Part shown: piece by piece, positions 8,481 to 14,224 of the stretch | Layout: every line of letters starts with the position of its first letter | Position numbering within the stretch: position 1 is the stretch's first letter | Source: Syntrophales bacterium | GTDB taxonomy: Bacteria; Desulfobacterota; Syntrophia; Syntrophales; UBA2210 | NCBI GenBank assembly: GCA_028715865.1 | Contig: JAQUQY010000014.1 | Location: 1 to 14,271 of the forward strand | Direction of reading: 5' to 3' | Length of the DNA stretch: 14,271 nucleotides | Notes under the pieces: generated by a model | The model's database searches: none | What the model saw: the letters and a program-made list of their open reading frames with translations, nothing else | What the model was told of the DNA's origin: nothing | Position numbers and translations under genes: made by a program

Positions 8481-8762
8481 TCAGCTGACCAGGTTCTTCA
8501 GTACATCTACAAAGGGGGCTGTGAAGAGCGCCACCAAGACCGCGTAGAGAGCGAAGCTGCCAACGGCCTCGGTCATGTAGATCTTGGAGTACTTGTGCTT
8601 AAGGGAGGTTATGATCAGACCGCCCATCACCAGGCATCCAAGCTGAAAGTAGGGAAATGTTCCACCCACGGCCGCGGTTGCCATGTACTCGGCATAGGCA
8701 AAGGTTGTGGTTATTAAGACCGCGAATACCGCCATGACCATTGTTTGTATTGTCCGCTTCAT
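8481..8762 (-). CDS. Unrecognised small membrane protein with N-terminal signal/anchor
   Basis: 93-aa hydrophobic protein I do not recognise. The N-terminus (MKRTIQTM, hydrophobic core, then TTTFAYAEY) looks like a cleavable signal peptide with AYA-E as the possible cleavage site near residue 24. Two further helices follow at about residues 35-53 (PYFQLGCLVMGGLIITSL) and 66-88 (AVGSFALYAVLVALFTAPFV), separated by a basic cytoplasm-like loop KHKYSKIY. There are no obvious catalytic residues. AAGGAGG (8771-8777) lies 8 nt before the ATG. It is the first gene of a leftward pair with the AtpZ-like gene (61-nt gap). By position it might be a membrane partner of that protein, comparable in size to the accessory subunits of N-type ATPases, but I see no sequence evidence for that. 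Confidence 0.8.
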   Translation of the reverse strand: MKRTIQTMVMAVFAVLITTTFAYAEYMATAAVGGTFPYFQLGCLVMGGLIITSLKHKYSKIYMTEAVGSFALYAVLVALFTAPFVDVLKNLVS

Positions 8763-8984
8763 TTTCCCGTCCTCCTTATTTTTAAGGTTTTTTTCGTCTT
8801 GTGTCTTTTACTAATGGAATATCCGTGCCAGAATTGGCCGGCACTTGCAAATACATGACAAATGCTTGATATATATAGCTATTAATTCTACGCACACCGG
8901 GCGGGTCGCGAAAATAAATCCCGAAATGAACGATCGCCTTCAACAAATTGTTACGCGACGTTTAACGGAATATGCAATTGCCTG
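8763..8984 (-). other. Leader/promoter region of the small membrane protein pair
   Basis: 222 nt without a convincing gene. I could not find a good -35/-10 pair reading left. GTGCC (8825-8829) and GGCAC (8840-8844) form a 5-bp inverted repeat with a 10-nt spacer, about 62 nt before the ATG at 8762, and could be a short leader hairpin or operator. Confidence 0.3.
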
Positions 8985-9032
8985 GATCAATGAAAAGGGC
9001 CGCTCATTACTGAGCGGCCCTTTTCATTGATC
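8985..9032 (-). terminator. Perfect 22-bp inverted-repeat terminator of bfr
   Basis: Arms 8985-9006 and 9011-9032 are exact reverse complements (22 bp) with a 4-nt loop (TTAC on the plus strand). The centre GGGCCGCTCA/TGAGCGGCCC is followed on either strand by TTTT, so it is a strong, symmetrical rho-independent terminator. It begins 28 nt after the leftward bacterioferritin stop. The outer GATCAATGAA arms lengthen it beyond a usual terminator. Confidence 0.9.
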
Positions 9033-9060
9033 GGCTTAATTTCGTATTTACAGGTACAGG

Positions 9061-9603
9061 CTACTGCCCGCCTCCGGCGCCAACAACAAAACCCGCGGGC
9101 CCTAGGCCCGTTTCTGAAGGCGTGCCCGCTTTGGTTGCAAGATAAGCCGGTCCGAGCTTCTTGATGTGATCGCCTATATTATCAAAATAATTATAATGAA
9201 GCTGTTCCTCGTCGATGATCTCTTCGAATATCTTCATGCTGGTACTGTCTCCGTTGTCCTTGCAGACCACTAGAAACAGGTTGTACTTTTCTATAGTATC
9301 GTCTTCAAGTTTTGCGTCGAAGGGATAAATCGCCTCCACGGCCTGCCCCTTTTTTGCCGCCGCAGCCGAATCCGTTGTTGGTTCCCCTCCAAGCTCCTTG
9401 ATCCTTTCGGCAAACATTTCAGCATGGCGCATCTCATCAATCGCTATGAGTTTAATCTTGGCTGCCAGTTCTCCATAATCCATGTCGTCCAGGTTATAGT
9501 GCTGATTCATATACTGATGTATGGCGTGAAGCTCCATGGACCTGGCCGCATTTAAAACTTCAACTACCTTCGATTTTCGCTCTTGCCTGGTGCTCTTTTT
9601 CAT
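9061..9603 (-). CDS. bfr: Bacterioferritin-like ferritin
   Basis: 180-aa four-helix ferritin that stores iron by oxidising Fe2+ at a di-iron ferroxidase site in a cytosolic 24-mer cage. All six ferroxidase ligands are visible with E. coli Bfr spacing: Glu24 (SMELHAIHQY), Glu57 and His60 (IDEMRHAE), Glu100, and Glu133 and His136 (DEEQLHYN). Met58 matches the heme-ligating Met of bacterioferritins, so heme binding is likely. After about residue 158 the protein carries an unusual Gly/Pro-rich tail ending VVGAGGGQ. Start: an in-frame ATG at 9618 overlaps the ribosome site itself, while the ATG at 9603 has GAGGAGG 6 nt upstream. It lies 90 nt downstream of the cyclase-hemerythrin gene in the same direction and ends at the perfect inverted repeat. 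Confidence 0.9.
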   Translation of the reverse strand: MKKSTRQERKSKVVEVLNAARSMELHAIHQYMNQHYNLDDMDYGELAAKIKLIAIDEMRHAEMFAERIKELGGEPTTDSAAAAKKGQAVEAIYPFDAKLEDDTIEKYNLFLVVCKDNGDSTSMKIFEEIIDEEQLHYNYFDNIGDHIKKLGPAYLATKAGTPSETGLGPAGFVVGAGGGQ

Positions 9604-9660
9604 TTTCCCCCTCCTCATTTTTTATTTTTTATAGAATATTAAATATGGAACAGGAAAAGC

Positions 9661-9666
9661 ATTATA
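9661..9666 (-). promoter_or_regulatory. Possible -10 element for bfr
   Basis: A perfect TATAAT on the minus strand lies in the 90-nt gap between the cyclase gene and bfr. Transcription would start near 9654, about 50 nt before the ATG. The matching -35 position (AGGCTG) is poor, so an activator would be needed or the match is chance. Confidence 0.35.
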
Positions 9667-9693
9667 CTTTGTATCTGCACTTTCAGCCTCATA

Positions 9694-11016
9694 TCAGGAA
9701 TTTTTCAGCATATTAAGGTATCGTCCAAAGCGCCTGTCCTGCTTTGACGTATGGTGTACCAGCCAGTCCATTACAATTATCTGCACCCTGAAAAGGAGAA
9801 ATTCACGTTTAGGGGAGTAGTCTTCCCTTATTTGATCCTTCAGCCTGGAAAAATAATGTGAGAACCGTTCATGCTGCTCCTTCTGAATGTCGATAAAGGG
9901 ATACTGGTGCTTCGCCATAAATCTCTCTTCGTATTGAAAATGTTCATGAATGTACTCATCAAGAAAGTTTAAAAGCGATTGTACTTTTGACAGACTTTCA
10001 CTTTTTCGCAGGTCACTTACAAAATTATTTACTGCATTGAAGAGACGCCTGTGCTGGCCGTCTATAATGGCATCGCCTATTGCTAGGTCTTCAGTCCAGC
10101 TTATGGAAAGATCGACCTCCCCGGTCCCCGTATGGATGCCAGTGGACATGAAGCGGCGACACCGTTCCAGGTATGTTTTTGCCGTCCCGTCTTCGGGACA
10201 TTCGTTCAGGCACTTCTCCAGAAGCTTTTTTGCCGCGGGGATATCCTTGAAGTGATAGAGCGCCAGGGCTTCTTCGAAAATTGCCAAATTCCGGCGCTTC
10301 GCTTCTGCCATGTACAGGGGATCGGCATCAAAAACTTCATATATGGACTGGGGCTGTCCCTTCCCTTTTACCCTGATGCGATCGGTGAACCTGATTTGAT
10401 GAGCCGAGGCATTGGAGAGGCTGTATAAGGTGTGCTCGCTTATAAGCAGGCAAGTACTGTATTCCTTTGTAATGGATTGAACGCGTGAAGCGAGATTGAC
10501 GGCATCGCTGACTACAGTGCTGCTCATGCGCATGCCTCCACCAATCGTTCCCAGCAGCATGAGGCCCGTATTCAAACCTATGCCGATCTCGATCGGATTA
10601 TGCCCTGCCTCTTTCCGGCGCTCGTTGAAACGGACCAGTTCTCTTAGCATTCCAACTGCCGCCTCAAGAGCTTCATCTGCGTTGTCGGGGAAAAGCGCCA
10701 TGATTTCATCACCCACGTACTTGTCAATAATACCGCCGTGAGCTGCTATAACCGACTCCATGGGTTGAAAATAGGAGTTGAGAAACCTGAATATCTCCCG
10801 GGGTGTAAGAGACTCCGAAATGGTAGTGAAATTACGTATATCGGAGAAAAGAACTGTCATATTTTTCTCGAGCACATCATCAATCACCACATCAGTGATA
10901 CTGTCCCGGCCCATCAAACGGAAGTATTCCCATGGAATAAATGGACGGTAGGCATTCTCCAGCTGTTTTCGGGTTGTTTCCTTCAGCTCCCTGTCCTCTA
11001 AACCGGAATCATTCAT
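9694..11016 (-). CDS. Soluble class III adenylate cyclase fused to a hemerythrin domain
   Basis: 440-aa signalling enzyme with no membrane helix. Residues ~22-50 form the RPFIPWEYFRLMGRDSI linker typical upstream of class III cyclase domains. The catalytic domain (~52-230) has both metal Asp residues (LFSDIRNFT Asp59, YVGDE Asp103). It also has purine-specifying Lys99 and Thr167 (K/T pair, favouring ATP) and the VSDAVNLASR motif with Asn174 and Arg178, so it should make cAMP. A helical TPR-like stretch covers ~235-290. Residues ~305-437 are a bacteriohemerythrin domain: His322 (IDGQH), His359-x3-Glu363, His382, and His422-x4-Asp427. The first His of the usual HxxxH pair is Gln378. AGGGGA lies about 10 nt before the ATG. 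It follows the methyltransferase gene by 28 nt and precedes bfr. Confidence 0.93.
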   Translation of the reverse strand: MNDSGLEDRELKETTRKQLENAYRPFIPWEYFRLMGRDSITDVVIDDVLEKNMTVLFSDIRNFTTISESLTPREIFRFLNSYFQPMESVIAAHGGIIDKYVGDEIMALFPDNADEALEAAVGMLRELVRFNERRKEAGHNPIEIGIGLNTGLMLLGTIGGGMRMSSTVVSDAVNLASRVQSITKEYSTCLLISEHTLYSLSNASAHQIRFTDRIRVKGKGQPQSIYEVFDADPLYMAEAKRRNLAIFEEALALYHFKDIPAAKKLLEKCLNECPEDGTAKTYLERCRRFMSTGIHTGTGEVDLSISWTEDLAIGDAIIDGQHRRLFNAVNNFVSDLRKSESLSKVQSLLNFLDEYIHEHFQYEERFMAKHQYPFIDIQKEQHERFSHYFSRLKDQIREDYSPKREFLLFRVQIIVMDWLVHHTSKQDRRFGRYLNMLKNS

Positions 11017-11044
11017 GGATATTATTCCCCTTAACCCTTCGGAT

Positions 11045-11749
11045 TTATGGAGTATAGCCTCTCATCTTTTGAAAGGGTTTTCGCATAAACACAATGTCTT
11101 TGGCCGGTATATCACAACTCCAGCCATGGCGTTCGGCCAGGCGAAAAAATGTCTCCTCCCGGTAGAAAACAACATGTGTGGGTTCCCTGCGGTAATGCCA
11201 TTGGCCGAATGCTCCGTCATCGTCCTGAAAACTGGTCATAAGGGCAAGCAAACCTCCTTCTCTGAGCATCCGGTCAAGCCTTCTGAATTCACAGGCCGGA
11301 TTATGAAAGTGTTCCGCCACTTCGGTACAGGTGACAAAATCATAGTATTCGGCAAGAACCGACTCGTCAGGGAAGAAGAAGGGATCGTACCGTTCCATGG
11401 TGAAGCCTGCTTCAACCAACATGGAAGCGAGTACCGGCCCGGGGCCGCAACCGTAGTCAAGGCCCTTTGCAGGGGGTGTAACCCTTTCCAGCAGAGGATT
11501 CATCAACCTGCCGAGGAAACGGCGGTATGATTCATCTCCGGGGTTGTTCTCATGAAGGGAGTAGCGTTCTCTTTCAAAATCGTCGTCAGGCAGAAGTGAA
11601 GCGTCAAGAAAGGTCGCCACGCATATATCGCATCGCCAATAGATTTTAGCTTCAATGGACATGAAGAACCTGGTTTCCAGCCCTTCACAGACCGGGCAAC
11701 GGGGTTGTTTTTCGGCATATTCCAGTTTTTCCCCGATAATAACGGTCAT
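11045..11749 (-). CDS. Class I SAM-dependent methyltransferase with N-terminal zinc ribbon
   Basis: 234-aa probable methyltransferase. A Cys4 zinc-ribbon opens the protein (CPVC at 18-21, WRCDIC at 39-43). The Rossmann-type domain begins with motif I LDYGCGPGP (~98-105), continues with acidic YDPFF (121-125), and FVTCTEVAEHFHNP, LDRMLREGGLLALMT as post-motifs. The C-terminal segment WHYRREPTHVVFYREETF is a distinctive block I have seen in bacterial proteins of this type. The substrate is unknown. An in-frame ATG at 11797 would overlap the upstream gene by 46 nt. The ATG at 11749 lies 2 nt after the upstream stop with GAGAG 7 nt before it, so coupled translation from 11749 is preferred. The cyclase gene follows 28 nt later. 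Confidence 0.88.
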   Translation of the reverse strand: MTVIIGEKLEYAEKQPRCPVCEGLETRFFMSIEAKIYWRCDICVATFLDASLLPDDDFERERYSLHENNPGDESYRRFLGRLMNPLLERVTPPAKGLDYGCGPGPVLASMLVEAGFTMERYDPFFFPDESVLAEYYDFVTCTEVAEHFHNPACEFRRLDRMLREGGLLALMTSFQDDDGAFGQWHYRREPTHVVFYREETFFRLAERHGWSCDIPAKDIVFMRKPFQKMRGYTP

Positions 11750-11751
11750 AA

Positions 11752-12267
11752 TTACGCTCTCATATCCCGGCGCCTTAAAACCGCCTCCCTGTACCACCCC
11801 GGAGCCCTCCTTCTAGTCCACCTTGCAAACACTGATTTTTCGCCAATATAAAAATTGCGATATGCCTGGACAGGGTTCCCATGAACTCTGTACCGCTCCG
11901 GCATTACCTGAACAAATTCCGTAAGCCCTTTGTCCGGAAGATCAGGCGAGGGAAGATCGCGGGCAATTATGGCCGACCGATGGTCACGGTTTCCCCTGTA
12001 GCGATAGATAAACTCGTCATTGAGCAGCAAAGTCAGTTCCTTTAGCCATTTCCAGTTCGCCAGAGATCGCCCTGCCCATAATACGCAGGGATGGTTCAAA
12101 TGGGTCGAACGGTAGGGCGCCTCAATGCCTTCCCGGTTAAGGACAGCGCATAGCATCTGGGTTCCCTCGAGAATCATCTTTACCACGTGCTGATCTGCGT
12201 GATAACGCGCGCATGCTTTAATATCGAGGTCAAGGACGAATATGTTCATTGTAAAATTTATCGACAT
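11752..12267 (-). CDS. Conserved protein of unknown function (YHxDxHVVKM motif)
   Basis: 171-aa protein I cannot name. Its motifs look highly conserved from memory of phage and bacterial hypothetical proteins: MNIFVLDLD, CARYHADQHVVKMILEGTQ, THLNHPCVLWA, NWKWLKEL, MPERYRV and PVQAYRNFYIGEK. The His/Asp/Asn content (YHADQH, THLNHP) suggests a metal or nucleic-acid enzyme site, but this is inference. The C-terminus is very basic (RRRAPGWYREAVLRRRD). Start is uncertain: ATG 12303 (no site), ATG 12267 with AGGA 10 nt upstream (chosen), or ATG 12249, which gives the family-like MNIFVL start but has no ribosome site. A 24-bp inverted repeat spans 12250-12273, over the start. It is the likely first gene of the methyltransferase-cyclase cluster. 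Confidence 0.75.
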   Translation of the reverse strand: MSINFTMNIFVLDLDIKACARYHADQHVVKMILEGTQMLCAVLNREGIEAPYRSTHLNHPCVLWAGRSLANWKWLKELTLLLNDEFIYRYRGNRDHRSAIIARDLPSPDLPDKGLTEFVQVMPERYRVHGNPVQAYRNFYIGEKSVFARWTRRRAPGWYREAVLRRRDMRA

Positions 12268-12273
12268 TTTACA
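12250..12273. promoter_or_regulatory. Inverted repeat (operator-like) over the start of the 171-aa gene
   Basis: TGTAAAAT (12250-12257) and ATTTTACA (12266-12273) are perfect 8-bp arms around an 8-nt spacer. The 24-bp site covers the chosen ATG at 12267 and abuts the alternative ATG at 12249. It could be a repressor site or an mRNA hairpin that hides the start codon. Confidence 0.5.
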
Positions 12274-12325
12274 CTTTTCCTGTTCTTCGGGCAACCAATT
12301 CATGACCCCCCGAACGCGGCTTATC

Positions 12326-12354
12326 TTGACCGCCGGGTGTATCTGTCATATCAT
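12326..12354 (+). promoter_or_regulatory. Sigma-70-type promoter for the DUF6485-like gene
   Basis: TTGACC (12326-12331), a 17-nt spacer and TATCAT (12349-12354) each match consensus at 5 of 6 positions. Transcription would begin near 12361, leaving a 30-nt leader with GGGAGG at 12378-12383 before GTG 12391. Confidence 0.7.
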
Positions 12355-12390
12355 CGCCCGAAATAATCACTCCAGATGGGAGGCAACTTC

Positions 12391-12594
12391 GTGGATTGTA
12401 AAAAAGAAAAAAATCTTGAATTTTGTAAATGCAGTTATGACCCATGCGCACGCAAGGGATTATGCTGCGACTGCGTAAAGTACCACCTTGGAAAGCGTCA
12501 GATGCCGGGGTGTTTCTTCACCGAAGCCGCCGAAAGAACCTACGATCGATCCTTTGAACACTTCGCGCGGCTGGTAACGGAAAAGCGTTTATAG
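12391..12594 (+). CDS. Small Cys-rich DUF6485-like protein (GTG start)
   Basis: 67-aa cysteine-rich protein matching my recollection of the DUF6485 family. The pattern is DCKKEKNLEFCKCSYDPC, ARKGLCCDCVKYH, then LGKRQMPGCFF and a terminal helix with ERTYDRSFEHF. Eight Cys in the first ~40 residues (including CKC, CCDC and GC) suggest one or two bound zinc ions or an iron-sulfur cluster. The function is unknown. The in-frame ATG at 12376 overlaps the ribosome site. GTG 12391 has GGGAGG 7 nt upstream, gives the expected short N-terminus, and fits the promoter at 12326-12354. Its 3' end is only 4 nt from the end of the convergent MBL gene, with no terminator between. Confidence 0.82.
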   Translation: MDCKKEKNLEFCKCSYDPCARKGLCCDCVKYHLGKRQMPGCFFTEAAERTYDRSFEHFARLVTEKRL

Positions 12595-12598
12595 GAAG

Positions 12599-13279
12599 TC
12601 AGTACTGTTTCAGGTAGCTCTCTATGTAAGAGCGGACTTTCTCTTTCGACTTGAAGATGCCGAAATGTCCCTCGCATAGAATATCCGCGTCGAGTTCCAG
12701 AAGCCTGGCCATGGATTCCTTCCACGCTCCGATATCGGAGCGAAAGGCTTTAAGGAAAGGGCCGTGAACATCCTGTCCGAAAAGAATCCTCTTCCCATCT
12801 CTCTCGATACAGATCGAAATTGAACCGGGAGTGTGGCCGGGAGTGTGGATGCATCGAATGTCCAAACCTCCGAAGGAGAGAATGTTTTCTTCTCCTGTCA
12901 GCCTGATGTCGATTGGCGTGGGCGGAAAATCCGTCCCGTATAAGTGGGATGCTGTCTGTAAGGGATCTCCGGTTTCTATAGCGTCCGCATCGAGGTCGTG
13001 GGCGACAAGGGAGCATCCGAATGCTTCGACAAAGTGCGGCGCCCCGCCTATGTGATCTATATGACAGTGGGTCAGTATGACTGCCGCAAGGTGGTCGGGA
13101 TCGTATCCCGCATTCCTGATGTTTGCCTCGATCCGTGTTGCCGATTGTCCAGCCCCCGTGTCGATCATTACAAGATCTGTCTCACAGTCCACGAGAAAGG
13201 ATGTGGCGTCTTCCGAATGAGACACGTTGGGCCCTCCGATAAGATAGATGCCTGCCAGGATTTCTTCAGTAAAGCTCAT
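12599..13279 (-). CDS. MBL-fold metallo-hydrolase
   Basis: 226-aa metallo-beta-lactamase-fold hydrolase with a complete two-metal site: THCHIDHIGG (His71, His73, Asp75, His76), HTPGHTPGS (His149), GQDVHGPF (Asp170) and CEGHFGIF (His205). The length and order fit the glyoxalase II-like branch. There are no extra domains, signal peptide or rhodanese/flavodoxin fusion, so the substrate is unknown (thioesters and lactones are common in this fold). The ATG lies 12 nt after the pyrD stop with only a weak AAGGGCGG ribosome site, so it is probably the last gene of the pyrKD operon. Adjacency does not show a pyrimidine role. Confidence 0.9.
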   Translation of the reverse strand: MSFTEEILAGIYLIGGPNVSHSEDATSFLVDCETDLVMIDTGAGQSATRIEANIRNAGYDPDHLAAVILTHCHIDHIGGAPHFVEAFGCSLVAHDLDADAIETGDPLQTASHLYGTDFPPTPIDIRLTGEENILSFGGLDIRCIHTPGHTPGSISICIERDGKRILFGQDVHGPFLKAFRSDIGAWKESMARLLELDADILCEGHFGIFKSKEKVRSYIESYLKQY

Positions 13280-13291
13280 TGCCGCCCTTTC

Positions 13292-14224
13292 TTACAGACA
13301 TAGCGTCCCCACAATATCATTTACGTCGCCGATTCCTTCCGCCGCCAAATAATCCCCGATTCCGTCTATGATATCAATCGTCACGGCGGGATTGATGAAG
13401 TTGGCCGTTCCCACCTGGACGGCCCGGGCGCCTACAATGAGAAATTCAAGCGCGTCAATGTAATTCATGATTCCGCCGATTCCGATTAGCGGAATGGAGA
13501 CAGTCTGCGCCGCTTCCCATACCATGCGAAGCGCGACCGGTTTTATGGCGGGCCCGGAAAGGCCCCCCGTCACATTGCCTAGACGGGGTTTCCTGGTGGT
13601 TACATCCACGGACATTCCCCTGAGCGTGTTTATAAGTGAAATCGCATCGGCTCCCGCCTCTTCCACCCTTCGGGCTATAATACTTATGTCCGTGACGTTG
13701 GGGGTCAGCTTGACGATAACCGGAAGATCCGTCGATTCTTTAACGGCAATGGTAATTTCCCGAGCCGTTTCCGGATCGGCCCCGAAAGCTATTCCCCCTT
13801 TCTTAACATTGGGACAGGATATATTGACTTCCAGGCCCGCTATTCCCTCGATGCCGCTCAGTTTCTTTGCCACTTCGGCATAATCCTCAGTTTTTTCGCC
13901 AAAAATATTTACGATGACATTGGTGTCCAAGGTTCGCAGGTAAGCCATTTTCCCGGTTAGAAAAACATCCACTCCCACATTTTCCAGGCCGATTGCGTTG
14001 AGCATTCCCGCAGACGTTTCCATGATCCTTGGAGGCCTGTTTCCTTCGCGAGGCAGGAGAGACGTTCCCTTGACAACAATCCCGCCGAGGCGGTTGAGAT
14101 CCAGATAGGGCTCGTATTCATTACCATAACCGAAGGTGCCCGAGGCGGTCATGACGGGGTTCTTGAGCCTGATTCCGCCTATTCTCACGGCCAGGTTCCT
14201 TTGATTCGCTTTTTCAGCAGTCAT
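13292..14224 (-). CDS. pyrD: Dihydroorotate dehydrogenase, class 1B catalytic subunit
   Basis: 310-aa FMN enzyme that oxidises dihydroorotate to orotate in pyrimidine synthesis. In class 1B it works as a PyrD2-PyrK2 heterotetramer that passes electrons to NAD+. Evidence: the opening VRIGGIRLKNPVMTASGTFGYG, the substrate loop AIGLENVGVD, NISCPNVKKGG with active-site Cys137 (Cys rather than Ser marks class 1), VKLTPNV with Lys172, LINTLRGM, GGLSGPAIKPV, and the FMN phosphate region GIGGI and GARAVQVGTA. Length is normal. The start overlaps the end of pyrK by 11 nt. The ribosome site is weak (GGGGG about 12 nt upstream), consistent with coupled translation. Confidence 0.97.
   Translation of the reverse strand: MTAEKANQRNLAVRIGGIRLKNPVMTASGTFGYGNEYEPYLDLNRLGGIVVKGTSLLPREGNRPPRIMETSAGMLNAIGLENVGVDVFLTGKMAYLRTLDTNVIVNIFGEKTEDYAEVAKKLSGIEGIAGLEVNISCPNVKKGGIAFGADPETAREITIAVKESTDLPVIVKLTPNVTDISIIARRVEEAGADAISLINTLRGMSVDVTTRKPRLGNVTGGLSGPAIKPVALRMVWEAAQTVSIPLIGIGGIMNYIDALEFLIVGARAVQVGTANFINPAVTIDIIDGIGDYLAAEGIGDVNDIVGTLCL

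Noticed and set aside
8177..8762. AtpQ/AtpR pair of an N-type ATPase operon
   Set aside because: Sizes and topology are comparable, but no catalytic or other F0/F1 genes are adjacent and the 93-aa protein shows no recognisable AtpR features.
8821..8850. Sigma-54-like site (TTGGCC followed by TTGCA) on the plus strand
   Set aside because: GG to GC spacing is 9 nt rather than 10 and it points away from any real gene.
8845..9030. 61-codon rightward reading frame in the gap before the 22-bp inverted repeat
   Set aside because: Starts at TTG with no ribosome site, runs straight through the terminator hairpin and resembles nothing known.
11015..11530. 171-codon rightward reading frame
   Set aside because: Lies wholly antisense to the methyltransferase, whose motifs (LDYGCGPGP, zinc ribbon) are clearly real; its own composition has no family features.
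11752..12267. T4 endonuclease V-like pyrimidine dimer glycosylase identity for the 171-aa protein
   Set aside because: The YHADQHVVKM and THLNHPC motifs do not resemble the T4 DenV sequence as I recall it, so no function is assigned.
13467..13883. 138-codon rightward reading frame
   Set aside because: Antisense shadow of pyrD; low-complexity Ser/Pro/Ile content and no ribosome site.
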